From assembly GCA_963782605.1 (NCBI GenBank), contig CAWAKK010000001.1:248001-312000 (forward strand): DNA of 64,000 bases. The letters are read 5' to 3'. The notes beneath the pieces are model-generated. The model made no database searches. It saw nothing but the letters and a program-made list of their open reading frames with translations, and was not told the DNA's origin. This DNA is from JBDTSW01 sp963782605. GTDB taxonomy: Bacteria > Actinomycetota > Thermoleophilia > Solirubrobacterales > 70-9. Shown here in pieces: positions 1 to 8,470 of this stretch (position 1 is its first letter; each line of letters starts with the position of its first letter). The translations under genes and the position numbers were made by a program.

Positions 1-157
1 CCTCCCCGGGCAGCGAGTCGGCGAGAGCGGCCAGCTCCTCGGGCTTCCGAGAGGACAGGACGAGGCGAGCGCCACGCTCGGCCAGGGCCGCTGCGATCGC
101 GCGCCCGAGCCCGCCGGTCGCGCCGGAGAGGAGAGCGGTCTTGCCGGCGATCTCCAT
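1..157 (-). CDS. Short-chain dehydrogenase/reductase, N-terminal part only
   Basis: The reverse strand begins at an ATG (157-155) and reads about 52 residues before leaving the window. The start MEIAGKTALLSGATGGLGRA carries the SGATGGLG form of the TGxxxGxG nucleotide-binding loop of classical SDR oxidoreductases, followed by an acidic/arginine strand (LVLSSRK) typical of NAD(P)H recognition. The catalytic SYK residues lie outside the window, so the substrate cannot be inferred. It is divergent from the riboswitch-controlled gene to its right. Confidence 0.85.
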   Translation of the reverse strand, partial: MEIAGKTALLSGATGGLGRAIAAALAERGARLVLSSRKPEELAALADSLPGE

Positions 158-217
158 CAACCGCAACCCTAGTGCTCCCGCCAAAGGAGATCTGGACGGC
201 CGTTTGTAAGCGTTTCT

Positions 218-246
218 TTGCAAACGTCTAACCGTTCCGCTACGCT
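218..246 (+). promoter_or_regulatory. Candidate promoter of the riboswitch/NlpC transcript
   Basis: TTGCAA (218-223) and TACGCT (241-246) are separated by 17 bases and sit just before the riboswitch aptamer, which fits a housekeeping-type -35/-10 pair. An inverted repeat CGTTTG (201-206) / CAAACG (221-226) overlaps the -35 side. This is a motif match only. Confidence 0.4.
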
Positions 247-262
247 GCGCGCCGATGTAAAA

Positions 263-398
263 CGGTAAAGCCGAGTCCCGGCGGCCACGGTCGCCGGGAG
301 CGGGGGAACCACAACCTGGGGCGAGCTCACCCTCAGTGAGGGCGCGACTCCTTTAGCGCCAGCCCGTCAGCTAACCCCGCAGGCCAACGAAGGAGAGA
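263..398 (+). promoter_or_regulatory. c-di-AMP riboswitch (ydaO/yuaA type)
   Basis: The leader of the downstream hydrolase gene has the conserved blocks of the ydaO-yuaA aptamer in order: ggtaaagccgagtcccgg near 264, cgggagcgggggaacca near 294-312, cctggggcgag near 315, a variable hairpin (accctcagtgagggc), then cccgtcagctaacccc near 363-378, ending in a purine-rich aggagag that is also the ribosome binding site. In actinobacteria this class controls secreted peptidoglycan hydrolases and resuscitation factors, usually switching them off when cyclic di-AMP is high. The gene behind it here is exactly such a protein. No clear intrinsic terminator is visible, so masking of the binding site is the likelier mechanism (inference). 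Confidence 0.9.
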
Positions 399-406
399 CC
401 GAACCC

Positions 407-991
407 GTGTTTCAACCCCCGAATCCTCGCCGGCTCGCCCGGCCCCTCGCGCTCGTGGCCGGCTGTGCCGCCCTCGCCCTCACCGCGACCCCCTCGCTCG
501 CCGGCTCCGGCGGCGTCGGCTCAGGCGGTGGCGGAGGTGGAGGCGGAGGCAATGGTGGCGGAGGCGGCGACTGCTCCGGCCACGGTGGCGCCAAGCTTCG
601 CAACGGCAGAGCCGTACCGCCGTGCAACGCCCCCGCGCGGGTCGTCAAGGTGATCCGCGCCGCGAACAAGATCGCGAAGGGCAAGGGCTACTGCTACGGC
701 GGTGGCCACGCCAGCTTCCGGGACAACTGCTACGACTGCTCCGGCGCCGTCTCCTACGCGCTCCATGGCGGTCGCTTCGTCGACAGCCCGATGCCTTCAT
801 CCGGCTTCATGCGGTGGGGAAGGGCCGGCAAGGGCAATCGCCTCACCGTCTACGCGCACTCGGGTCACGCCTACCTCACCGTCGCCGGCCTGCGATTTGA
901 CACCTCGATGACCGCCGGCAAGGGCCCAGGATGGAGCAATGACAGGCGCTCCTCCCGCGGCTTTCGGACCAGGCACCGCGCCGGCTTCTAG
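407..991 (+). CDS. Secreted NlpC/P60-like peptidoglycan hydrolase
   Basis: The 194-residue product starts at a GTG with aggagag (391-397) about nine bases upstream. Residues 1-32 form an arginine-rich signal peptide ending SLA-GS, followed by a Gly-rich spacer (about 33-54). The C-terminal domain has the NlpC/P60 arrangement of a catalytic cysteine in YDCSGAVSYAL (Cys111) and a histidine in HSGHAYL (His154). Enzymes of this fold cut stem peptides in the cell wall outside the membrane. The c-di-AMP riboswitch in its leader supports a role in wall remodelling. The domain is compact and its exact bond specificity cannot be read from the sequence. Confidence 0.82.
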   Translation: MFQPPNPRRLARPLALVAGCAALALTATPSLAGSGGVGSGGGGGGGGGNGGGGGDCSGHGGAKLRNGRAVPPCNAPARVVKVIRAANKIAKGKGYCYGGGHASFRDNCYDCSGAVSYALHGGRFVDSPMPSSGFMRWGRAGKGNRLTVYAHSGHAYLTVAGLRFDTSMTAGKGPGWSNDRRSSRGFRTRHRAGF

Positions 992-1074
992 CCGCGCATA
1001 ACGAAACCAGCCAGGGCCCAGAGCTCCCGGGACGTCCATGGGAGGTCCGGGGGGCTCTCGGCTTAAATGCCCGA

Positions 1075-1776
1075 ATGAGCATCGTTCGAGACCCCGCCTT
1101 CCGCGAGGGCATCCGCGCCGGCTTGCCCTACGCGGTCGTCGCGGTGCTGCTCGCCATCTCGTTCGGAGTGATCGCCGAGCCCCTGATGGGGCCCATCGCG
1201 CCCATCGTGATGTCCGCGCTCCTGTTCGCGGGGTCGGCTCAGTTCGCCGCTACCGCCGTCTTGGCGGCAGGCGGTGGCGCGTTCGCGGCGATCGCCGCGG
1301 GAATCCTGCTGAACGCCCGGTACGGGCCGATGGGCGTGGCGCTCGCCCCGTCTCTGCGCGGCGGCACGCTGCGACGCGCGGCCGTCGGCCAGACGATGAT
1401 CGACTTCTCCTGGGCCGCGGCCAGCCGCGGTGACGGGCGCTTCGATCCCGCCTTCATGATGGGCGCAACGCTGCCGTCCTATCCGTGCTGGGTGGTCGGG
1501 ACCGTGATCGGGGTGCTTGCTGGCGACGTCATCGCCGACCCCGATGCACTCGGTCTGGACGCGCTCTTTCCAGCCTTCTTCCTCGCCCTGCTGGTCGAGG
1601 GCGAACTGCGGCCAGGGCGCCCGGCGATCGTGGCCGCCCTCGGGGCCCTGATCGCCCTCGCCCTGATCCCGCTCGCTCCCGCAGGGGTCCCCATCATCGT
1701 CGCCTCCACCGCCGCACTCCTGGGGCTGGCCACCGGGCGTGGCAGGCGAGAGGCTCCACCGGAGCCCTCCGAGTGA
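1075..1776 (+). CDS. azlC: AzlC-family branched-chain amino acid exporter, large subunit
   Basis: The 233-residue integral membrane protein has several hydrophobic segments and the AzlC signatures SFGVIAEPLMGP and FAGSAQFAATAVLAAGGG, followed by LLNARYGPMGVALAPSL. AzlC works with the small subunit AzlD as an exporter of branched-chain amino acids or analogues. Its TGA (1774-1776) overlaps a GTG start at 1773, giving the GTGA junction with azlD that is usual for this pair. Length fits the family (about 230 residues). Confidence 0.9.
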   Translation: MSIVRDPAFREGIRAGLPYAVVAVLLAISFGVIAEPLMGPIAPIVMSALLFAGSAQFAATAVLAAGGGAFAAIAAGILLNARYGPMGVALAPSLRGGTLRRAAVGQTMIDFSWAAASRGDGRFDPAFMMGATLPSYPCWVVGTVIGVLAGDVIADPDALGLDALFPAFFLALLVEGELRPGRPAIVAALGALIALALIPLAPAGVPIIVASTAALLGLATGRGRREAPPEPSE

Positions 1777-2094
1777 CCGAGGTCTGGATCACCATCGCCG
1801 TTCTCGCGGTGGCGACCGCGCTGATCCGCGCGGCCGGTCCGGTGCTGCTGGGCGGTCGCGACCTTCCCGGACCCGGTGCAGCAGGTCATCGCGCTCCTCG
1901 CGCCCGCGCTGCTCGCTGCCCTCATCGCCGTTCAGACGCTGAGCTCGGATGAGGGAGGCGAGCTCGTCGTCGACGAGCGGATCCTCGGGGTCGGCGCCGC
2001 CGGCCTAGTGCTGTGGCGCGATGGCTCCGCGCTCCTCGCCGTGGCGGTGGCTGCAGTCGTCACGGCCGGCAGCCGTGCCCTCTTCGGAGCCTGA
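1773..2094 (+). pseudogene. azlD: AzlD-family small subunit, interrupted by one frameshift
   Basis: Translation from the GTG at 1773 gives VTEVWITIAVLAVATALIRA and then GPVLLGGRDL, a normal AzlD start. At about 1862-1866 (gaccttccc) the frame changes, and the rest (DPVQQVIALLAPALLAAL onward) continues in the next frame to a TGA at 2094. Both halves are hydrophobic and family-like, so one extra base in a C/T run is the simplest explanation. Repaired, the protein would be about 106 residues, the family's usual size. It is translationally coupled to azlC and would be its partner in amino acid export. Confidence 0.75.
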
Positions 2095-2199
2095 AGCACC
2101 GTTTAACGCCACCGTCCAACGGGGGCGCACGATTTTGGCCACGCGCGAAACCTCCGGCTCAAGTAACGTCGGCGGGCGCGTTCAGCGCGCTTGTACTCA

Positions 2200-3279
2200 G
2201 TGGAGCACTCGGTTTCAACGCCTGCCTCGTCGAGCGGCGCCACCACTGGCGCCGAGCCGGATGTGCGGCTGGTCGGCCTGCGGAAGACCTACGGCGACGT
2301 GGTTGCGGTTGATTCCGTCGACCTGGAGATCGCGGCCGGCGAGTTCTTCACGATGCTCGGGCCCTCGGGCTCGGGCAAGACCACAACGCTGCGAATGATC
2401 GCCGGCTTCGAAGCGCCCGACTCCGGGCGGGTGGAGCTCGGAGGCAACGATGTCACCGGGCTCCCGGCCTACGACCGGCCGGTCAACACCGTCTTTCAGG
2501 ACTACGCCCTGTTTCCCCACATGTCGGTGGCTGCCAACGTCGAATACGGGCTGCGGGTGAGCGGGGTCGACTCGGATGAGCGGCGCAGCCGGCGCACCGA
2601 GGCGCTCGAGATGGTGCGTCTTGCCGACTACGGCGAGCGCAAGCCCTCAGAGCTCTCCGGTGGCCAGCGGCAGCGTGTCGCCCTGGCCCGCGCGATCATC
2701 AACCGCCCGCGCCTGCTGCTGCTCGACGAGCCTCTCGGTGCCCTCGATCTGAAGCTTCGCGAGCAGATGCAGGTTGAGCTCAAGCAGATTCAGACAGATG
2801 TCGGCATCACGTTCATCTACGTCACTCACGACCAGGAGGAGGCACTCACCATGTCCGACCGCCTGGCCGTGTTCAACGAGGGAAGGATCGAGCAGGTAGG
2901 ACCTCCGTGGGAGGTCTACGAGCACCCCCAGAACCCGTTCGTGAGCGGGTTCGTAGGCGTGTCGAACGTGCTCGAACGAAACGGACGCCGCTTCACCGTC
3001 CGGCCCGAGAAGGTGCGCCTGCTCGCGCGGGACGAGGGCACCGATGGCTTCGAGACCGAGGAGGGGCGCATCGCCGACGTCGCATACGCCGGGATGATCA
3101 CCCGCTACACGGTCGCGCTCGCAGCCGGTGGCGAGCTACAGGTCGTGGAGCAGAACCTCGATTCGCCCACGGCTGAGGCGATCGAGACCCGCGGCAGGAA
3201 AACGCTTGTCGGATGGCGATCGGAGCACGCGGTCGCAATTCCTGAGAAGAGCAACCAAGAGGGAGGATCGAGTGAGTAG
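2200..3279 (+). CDS. potA: Spermidine/putrescine-type ABC transporter ATPase (system 1)
   Basis: PotA-type nucleotide-binding subunit with Walker A GPSGSGKTT, Q-loop FQDYALFPH, signature LSGGQRQRVALARA, Walker B LLLLDEPLGALD, and switch histidine in YVTHDQEEALTMSDR. A short TOBE-like C-terminus follows (FTVRPEKVRLL). The start is uncertain: GTG at 2200 is chosen, but TTG at 2191 is in frame and neither has a clear binding site. It powers the permeases encoded at 4500-6248. Its TAG (3277-3279) overlaps the start region of the binding-protein gene, so the four genes form one operon in the order A-D-B-C. The substrate class follows from family and island context. Confidence 0.88.
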   Translation: MEHSVSTPASSSGATTGAEPDVRLVGLRKTYGDVVAVDSVDLEIAAGEFFTMLGPSGSGKTTTLRMIAGFEAPDSGRVELGGNDVTGLPAYDRPVNTVFQDYALFPHMSVAANVEYGLRVSGVDSDERRSRRTEALEMVRLADYGERKPSELSGGQRQRVALARAIINRPRLLLLDEPLGALDLKLREQMQVELKQIQTDVGITFIYVTHDQEEALTMSDRLAVFNEGRIEQVGPPWEVYEHPQNPFVSGFVGVSNVLERNGRRFTVRPEKVRLLARDEGTDGFETEEGRIADVAYAGMITRYTVALAAGGELQVVEQNLDSPTAEAIETRGRKTLVGWRSEHAVAIPEKSNQEGGSSE

Positions 3280-4471
3280 CACCAACCAACACTCCGCACG
3301 ATGGGCTTGGCTCGTCGTGGGGGGCATGGTCGCGTTCATGCTGGCTTTTGCGGCTGGATGCGGCAGCGACGACGACTCCGAGGAGACTTCGTCGGACGAT
3401 GCCCTGACCGAGCTCGGTGAGGGTGAGGGCGAGGTCAATCTAGTCGCCTGGGCCGGATACGTCGAAGACGGCTCCACCGACCCGAAGGTCGATTGGGTCA
3501 CGGACTTCGAGAAGGAGACCGGCTGTCAGGTCAACGTGAAGATCGGCAACACGTCCGACGAGATGGTGCAACTCATGCGCTCGGGCGAGTACGACGGCGT
3601 ATCCGCCTCGGGTGACGCGACGACGCGGCTGATCGAGGGCGGCGACGTTGATCCCGTTAACACCGACCTCATCCCCAACTACGAGGATGTGTTCGACGCC
3701 CTGAAGGACCAGGACTTCAACTCCGTGGACGGACAGATGTACGGCGTTCCACACGGTCGTGGGTCGAACCTGCTCATGTACGACCCGGATGAGGTCAGCC
3801 CGGCGCCCAAGTCGTGGGATGTCGTCTTCGACAACGCGTCGGATTATTCGGGCAAGGTCACCGCGTACGACAACCCGATCTACATCGCCGACGCAGCGCT
3901 TTACCTGCGCGAGCACGAGCCGGATCTGGGCATCACCGATCCGTATGAGCTCGACCAGGAGCAGTTCGATGCAGCGATCGAGCTCCTGCAGGAGCAGAAG
4001 GAGCACATCGGTGAGTACTGGTCCGACTACACCAAGGAGGTCCAGGCGTTCACCAACGGCGATCTGTCCGTGGGCACCACCTGGCAGGTGATCAACAACC
4101 TCCTGACGGCCGAGGGCGAGAACGAGGAAGTCGTTCTGCCCGAGGAGGGCGCAACCGGTTGGTCCGACACCTGGATGATTGCGTCGGACGCCGAGCATCC
4201 CAATTGCATGTACGAGTGGATGAACCACATCATCAGCCCCGAGGCGAATGCCCAGGTGGCCGAGTGGTTCGGTGAGGCGCCGTCGAACGAGAAGTCGTGC
4301 GACCTCACCTCCGATCCCAAGCACTGCGACATCTACAACGCCGAAGACGAGGAGTTCTTCGACCAGATCGAGTTCTGGAAGACCCCCGTCTCGGACTGCG
4401 GCGACGATCGCGGTGAGGAGTGCAAGACCTACGACGAGTGGGTCCAGGGATGGAACGAGGTGAAGGGCTAA
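3272..4471 (+). CDS. potD: PotD-like polyamine-binding lipoprotein (system 1)
   Basis: The start is placed at GTG 3272, which has GGGAGG a few bases upstream and overlaps the end of the ATPase gene. The roughly 399-residue product begins with a lipoprotein signal ending in the lipobox FAAGC, then an acidic linker (GSDDDSEETSSDD) and an extracytoplasmic solute-binding domain of the PotD class (LVAWAGYVEDG near the N-terminus, WSDTWMIASDAEHPNCMYEWMNHI near the C-terminus). It would be anchored on the outer face of the membrane and hand polyamine or a related amine to the permeases that follow. Confidence 0.88.
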   Translation: MSSTNQHSARWAWLVVGGMVAFMLAFAAGCGSDDDSEETSSDDALTELGEGEGEVNLVAWAGYVEDGSTDPKVDWVTDFEKETGCQVNVKIGNTSDEMVQLMRSGEYDGVSASGDATTRLIEGGDVDPVNTDLIPNYEDVFDALKDQDFNSVDGQMYGVPHGRGSNLLMYDPDEVSPAPKSWDVVFDNASDYSGKVTAYDNPIYIADAALYLREHEPDLGITDPYELDQEQFDAAIELLQEQKEHIGEYWSDYTKEVQAFTNGDLSVGTTWQVINNLLTAEGENEEVVLPEEGATGWSDTWMIASDAEHPNCMYEWMNHIISPEANAQVAEWFGEAPSNEKSCDLTSDPKHCDIYNAEDEEFFDQIEFWKTPVSDCGDDRGEECKTYDEWVQGWNEVKG

Positions 4472-4499
4472 GGCCCCACCAGCCGTTCCGCATGAGTCC

Positions 4500-5396
4500 G
4501 TGTCCGCTGGCGTAGCAACGCCGGCGCCGAAGAGGTCGGTGGGCCGCAGGCTCGCCGGCCTCTTCCACGGCCGTCCCCGGCTGCAGGTCGGGGCGCTTCT
4601 GGCCGGCCCGGTCGGCTGGCTGGTCGTCGGCTATCTCGGCTCCCTGGCCGTTCTTTTCATCACCAGCTTCTGGACGCTGGGGGAGCTCTCGGGAGAGATC
4701 GAACAGACCTTCACGCTCGAGAACTTCGAGGACGTCGTCTCCACGCCGGTCTACCGCACGGTCACAGCTCGCACCATCGGCGTGGCCATCCTGGTCACGC
4801 TCACCTGCGTGGCCTTGGCTTTCCCGCTCGCCTTCTACATGGCGAAGGTGGCGAGCCCGCGCGCCCGGGGAATCCTCGTGGTGGCGGTGCTGATGCCGCT
4901 TTGGTCCTCCTATCTGGTCAAGGTCTTCGCCTGGCGCGGGATCCTCGCCAACGACGGAGTCTTCAACTGGCTGCTCGACCCGCTCGGGATCCAGGGTCCG
5001 GGCTACGGGCTGGTGGCCGTCTGGCTCGTCATGACCTACATCTGGCTCCCGTACATGATCATTCCCATCTACGCGGGCCTCGAGCGCATTCCCGACACAC
5101 TGCTGAGCGCGTCGGAGGACATGGGCGCAAAGCCCGCCTACACGTTCAGGCGAGTGATCCTCCCGCTCGTGTTCCCGGCGATGATCGCCGGCTCGATCTT
5201 CACCTTCTCGCTCACCCTGGGCGATTTCATCGCAATCGACCTCGTGGGATCAGGTGAGCAGTTCATCGGCACGGTCGTCAACGACAACTTCACCGCAGAC
5301 CTTCCGTTCGCGGCCGCCTTCGCCGCCGTTCCGGTCGTGGTCATGATCGTCTACCTGCTGATCGCGCGGCGCATGGGCGCGTTCGAGCATCTCTGA
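4500..5396 (+). CDS. potB: PotB-like ABC transporter permease (system 1)
   Basis: The 298-residue membrane protein starts at GTG 4500; the ATG at 4492 runs into a stop after seven codons, so it is not used. It has about six hydrophobic segments and the cytoplasmic EAA-type loop (LLSASEDMGAKPAYTFRRVI then LPLVFPAMIAGS) that contacts the ATPase. It follows the binding-protein gene by 28 bases and is followed after three bases by the second permease, so the two form the heterodimeric channel. Confidence 0.88.
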   Translation: MSAGVATPAPKRSVGRRLAGLFHGRPRLQVGALLAGPVGWLVVGYLGSLAVLFITSFWTLGELSGEIEQTFTLENFEDVVSTPVYRTVTARTIGVAILVTLTCVALAFPLAFYMAKVASPRARGILVVAVLMPLWSSYLVKVFAWRGILANDGVFNWLLDPLGIQGPGYGLVAVWLVMTYIWLPYMIIPIYAGLERIPDTLLSASEDMGAKPAYTFRRVILPLVFPAMIAGSIFTFSLTLGDFIAIDLVGSGEQFIGTVVNDNFTADLPFAAAFAAVPVVVMIVYLLIARRMGAFEHL

Positions 5397-5399
5397 GCC

Positions 5400-6248
5400 A
5401 TGCGCCTCTCGAGACGATCCTCCCTCCTCTTGCGCTTCGGCGCCGGCTTCACGCTCGCCTTCATCTACGTCCCCCTGCTGGTCATCGTGATCTACGCGTT
5501 CAGCACCTCGCGCGCGTTCGCCTGGCCTCCACCGGGCCTCACGCTCGAGTGGTTCGACAAGGCCTTCGCGAGTAGCGGGGCACGGGATGCCTTCCTCTAT
5601 TCGCTGCAGACGGGCCTGCTCGCGATGGCGATCGCGCTCGTCCTCGGGACGCTCGCCTCCATGGCGGTCGCGCGGTACCGCTTCTTCGGTCGCGAGACCA
5701 TCTCGTTTCTCGTGATCCTGCCGATCGCCCTGCCCGGCATCGTCACCGGGATCGCGCTCAATTCCACCTTCACACAGATCCTCGGCGTCGATCTCAGCCT
5801 CTTCACGATCGTGGTCGCACACGCGACGTTCTGCATCGTCGTCGTCTACAACAACGTCATCGCTCGGCTGCGCCGCCTCTCCGGCTCGTTCGAGGAGGCC
5901 TCAGCGGACCTCGGGGCGAGCCCGTGGCAGACGTTCCGCCTGGTGACGTTCCCAAACCTGCGCTCCGCCCTGGTGGCCGGCGCGCTCCTGGCCTTCGCCC
6001 TGTCCTTCGACGAGATCATCGTGACGACGTTCACGATCGGCGCCGGCGATCAGACCCTGCCGATCTGGATCCTCACCAACTTCTCCCGGCCCAATCAGCT
6101 CCCCATCGTGAACGCCGTCGCAGTGCTCGTGATCCTGATCTCGATCATCCCCGTCTACCTGGCGCACCGGCTCACGCGCGACGAGGGCGGAGCCGGAAGG
6201 GTTGGCGGCGGCACAGCGGTCACGGCCGAGGCGACGGCGGCTCCGTAA
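5400..6248 (+). CDS. potC: PotC-like ABC transporter permease (system 1)
   Basis: The 282-residue permease has an N-terminal membrane segment (FTLAFIYVPLLVIVIYAFS), further hydrophobic helices and the EAA loop FEEASADLGASPWQTFRLVT. Its ATG lies three bases after the stop of potB, implying tight coupling. The C-terminal tail (DEGGAGRVGGGTAVTAEATAAP) is cytoplasmic and low in complexity. This is the last gene of the first A-D-B-C operon. The next gene converges on it after only eight bases, without an evident terminator. Confidence 0.88.
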   Translation: MRLSRRSSLLLRFGAGFTLAFIYVPLLVIVIYAFSTSRAFAWPPPGLTLEWFDKAFASSGARDAFLYSLQTGLLAMAIALVLGTLASMAVARYRFFGRETISFLVILPIALPGIVTGIALNSTFTQILGVDLSLFTIVVAHATFCIVVVYNNVIARLRRLSGSFEEASADLGASPWQTFRLVTFPNLRSALVAGALLAFALSFDEIIVTTFTIGAGDQTLPIWILTNFSRPNQLPIVNAVAVLVILISIIPVYLAHRLTRDEGGAGRVGGGTAVTAEATAAP

Positions 6249-6256
6249 CCGAGTCG

Positions 6257-7246
6257 CTACAGGCGCAACTCGTACTGCTGATAGGTGAAGTCCTGGCGCC
6301 CCCACCGCGGCCCGCGCTCGGTGCTGATCACTTCGAACCCCGCCTCCCGGTAGAGGTGTGCGGCCGCCCTGAGGTCGCTGAATGTCCAGAGGGTGAGGCG
6401 CCCATACGCAGCTGATCTCGCGACGTCCAGCAGCTCATTCAGCAGTGTGCGGCCCAGGCCCCGGCCACGAAGCTCGTCGGCGAGCAGAAAGACGCGAACG
6501 CGCCCCTCCCCCTCCCCCTCATGGCTGAGGGCTAGACAACCCGCGACCTCTCCATCGTTCTCCACGATCCAGACAGCCTCGCCGTCATCGGGCCAACTTC
6601 GGGCCGAGAGCTCATCGAGCGTCACCCGGATGTCGCGGACGAACGAGCTGTCCACGCCGTAATCCGGCGGATAGACCCTGTCGTGAAGCCTCACGATTGC
6701 GTCGGCGTCGCCCCGGCGCAGCTCACGACGAATCGTGGTGCCGTCGAGCTCCCGCTCGAACCAGAACCGAGCCATCGAGTTGCCGTTGTAGTCGGGAATC
6801 GGTCGGTAGCCGGCTCCCTGGTAGAGGCGGCGAGCAGAGGGTTGACGGTCGCCGGTGTCGAGCCGAGCTCGCCGGTAGCCGAGCTCGCGGGCACGTCTCT
6901 CCAGCGCCTCGAGCAGCAAGGCCGAGATCCCGCGGCCCCGCCAATTTGGCGTCAGGTACATCCGCTTGATCTCGCAGGTCTCGTCGTCCAATCGCTTGAG
7001 TGCGCCGCAGCCGATCGCCTCGGCGCCGTCGCGGACGACGAGGAGGGCGCCGGCGGGAGCGCTGAGCTCGGCGGGATGAGCGGAAACCGAGAGCACCGAA
7101 CCGTCTCGGTCGCTGTAGAGGCGATCGATCTCATCGGTCATCGCCGTCATGAGGCGATTGCCCTCAGCGTCATCGCCGGGAACAACGTCGATGTGGATCG
7201 AGTCGTTCGCCCCTGATGCGCCTTTCATCGTCTGGGCAGGAGCCAT
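6257..7246 (-). CDS. Tandem GNAT acetyltransferase-fold protein
   Basis: About 329 residues with two GCN5-related N-acetyltransferase domains in a row. The first half has the acetyl-CoA loop NWRGRGISALLLEAL; the second has ELRGRGLGRTLLNELLD, each being the R/Q-x-x-G-x-G/A pattern. The first domain resembles small MarR-adjacent GNATs (LYQGAGY). The start is set at ATG 7246 with GAGGG just upstream; the frame stays open to 7285. The acceptor is unknown; polyamine acetylation is an attractive idea because of the neighbouring Pot operon but has no direct support. It is divergent from the LysR gene. Confidence 0.75.
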   Translation of the reverse strand: MAPAQTMKGASGANDSIHIDVVPGDDAEGNRLMTAMTDEIDRLYSDRDGSVLSVSAHPAELSAPAGALLVVRDGAEAIGCGALKRLDDETCEIKRMYLTPNWRGRGISALLLEALERRARELGYRRARLDTGDRQPSARRLYQGAGYRPIPDYNGNSMARFWFERELDGTTIRRELRRGDADAIVRLHDRVYPPDYGVDSSFVRDIRVTLDELSARSWPDDGEAVWIVENDGEVAGCLALSHEGEGEGRVRVFLLADELRGRGLGRTLLNELLDVARSAAYGRLTLWTFSDLRAAAHLYREAGFEVISTERGPRWGRQDFTYQQYELRL

Positions 7247-7330
7247 GCCGCCCTCATGCTGGCATGCGCCATGCAATAAGTCCAAGACATATTTGCTCTT
7301 TGATTGATAACGAAATAGACTGAGTCAGCC
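7247..7330. promoter_or_regulatory. Divergent promoter region between GNAT and LysR genes
   Basis: This gap is much richer in A+T (about 7270-7320) than the rest of the window and separates two divergent genes, one encoding a LysR regulator. It contains ATTGATAACGAAAT, which has T-N11-A character as in LysR boxes. The LysR protein probably binds here to control itself and the GNAT gene. No confident -35/-10 pair is assigned. Confidence 0.45.
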
Positions 7331-8209
7331 ATGGAGCTGCGCCAGCTCGAGTACTTCGCGGCCGTCGCGAGGCACCGCCACTTCACCCGAGCCAGCCAGG
7401 AGATCGGCATTGCGCAGCCGGCCCTCTCGCAGCAGATCCGCCGGCTGGAAGCCGAGCTGGGTACCGAGCTACTGCGGCGCACCACTCGCAGCGTCGAGGT
7501 AACCGAAGCGGGAGGCCTCCTGCTCGCGCGCGCGACACGGGTGCTCTCAGAGGTTGAATCCGCCCGGCAGGAGCTGAGCGAGCTGGAGGGCCTGCTTCGC
7601 GGCCGCGTGGATATCGGCTCGCTCCCGCTCGCGAGCCTTGGGGTACCGGCGATGCTGGAGGAGTTTCGGGATGGCCACCCCGGAGTCGGCATCCACCTGC
7701 ACGAGCAGACGGCGGACATCATCCTCGCCATGCTTCGGCGGGACGAGCTTGATCTGGCGTTCGCGCTGCTCGACCCCGCGGAGGGGGGCGCCGACATGAC
7801 GGTTCGATCTCTCTACGAGGAGGAGCTGGTGGCGGTGATGTCTCCCTCCCATGCACTCGCGGGTCGTTCGTCGGTGCGCGTCACCCAGCTCGCGGACGAC
7901 CCGCTGATCGGGTTTCGGCGCGCCTCCGCTCTGCGGCGTGCGGTCGACAGCGAGCTCGAGCGAGCGGACCCAGCGCCCGCCTATGCCTACGAGACGTTCG
8001 AGCTGGAGACGATTCGCTCACTGGCATCCCACGGGCTCGGCGTCGCCCTGCTCCCTGCCGGCTACCTCCACCCTGCGGGGCCCAACGTGGCCGCAGTCCC
8101 GCTGCGCCCGCGCGTGCGCCTGCCCGTCAGCCTGATCTGGCGGATGAACCGTCGGCATACCCCTGCGGCGCAAGCGTTTCTCGAGTTCGCACGGGCGCGC
8201 TTCGGGTAG
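7331..8209 (+). CDS. LysR family transcriptional regulator
   Basis: The 292-residue protein opens with the LysR winged helix-turn-helix (MELRQLEYFAAVARHRHFTR, then ASQEIGIAQPALSQQIRRLE) at residues 1-60. A linker helix and a periplasmic-binding-protein-like effector domain follow (about 90-290). It is transcribed away from the tandem GNAT gene, the usual arrangement for a LysR regulator and its target. Nine bases later a CDGSH iron-sulfur gene starts on the same strand. The effector is not predictable. Confidence 0.88.
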   Translation: MELRQLEYFAAVARHRHFTRASQEIGIAQPALSQQIRRLEAELGTELLRRTTRSVEVTEAGGLLLARATRVLSEVESARQELSELEGLLRGRVDIGSLPLASLGVPAMLEEFRDGHPGVGIHLHEQTADIILAMLRRDELDLAFALLDPAEGGADMTVRSLYEEELVAVMSPSHALAGRSSVRVTQLADDPLIGFRRASALRRAVDSELERADPAPAYAYETFELETIRSLASHGLGVALLPAGYLHPAGPNVAAVPLRPRVRLPVSLIWRMNRRHTPAAQAFLEFARARFG

Positions 8210-8218
8210 TCGGGCAGC

Positions 8219-8470
8219 GTGGACGAGCCGACAATCACGCCCTACCGAAATGGGCCGTACCTGGTGCGCGGCCCTGTGCGCATCGTCGATCAGGACGGCA
8301 ACGAGATCGAGGTAAGGCGCCGGACGATCGCACTATGCCGCTGTGGCAAGTCCCGCACGAAGCCTTTCTGCGATGCCACTCACAAGCTGATCGACTTCGA
8401 GGCGGAAAGCGGGGGCACTCGTCCCTCAGCGCGACCGGCAGACGCCAGCGCCAACGGCTGCTCCTCGTAG
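8219..8470 (+). CDS. CDGSH-type 2Fe-2S protein
   Basis: This 83-residue protein starts at GTG 8219. The motif CRCGKSRTKPFCDATH matches the CDGSH cluster-binding pattern C-x-C-x2-S-x3-P-x-C-D-x-x-H, with three cysteines and one histidine holding a 2Fe-2S cluster; the usual CDG reads CDA here. Such proteins transfer electrons or clusters. The tail after THKLIDFEAESGG overlaps the 3' end of the opposite-strand glycosyltransferase gene by about 90 bases, so one of the two C-termini may be displaced by a sequence error. Its proximity to the diiron protein at 9453-10470 suggests a redox partnership (inference). Confidence 0.82.
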   Translation: MDEPTITPYRNGPYLVRGPVRIVDQDGNEIEVRRRTIALCRCGKSRTKPFCDATHKLIDFEAESGGTRPSARPADASANGCSS

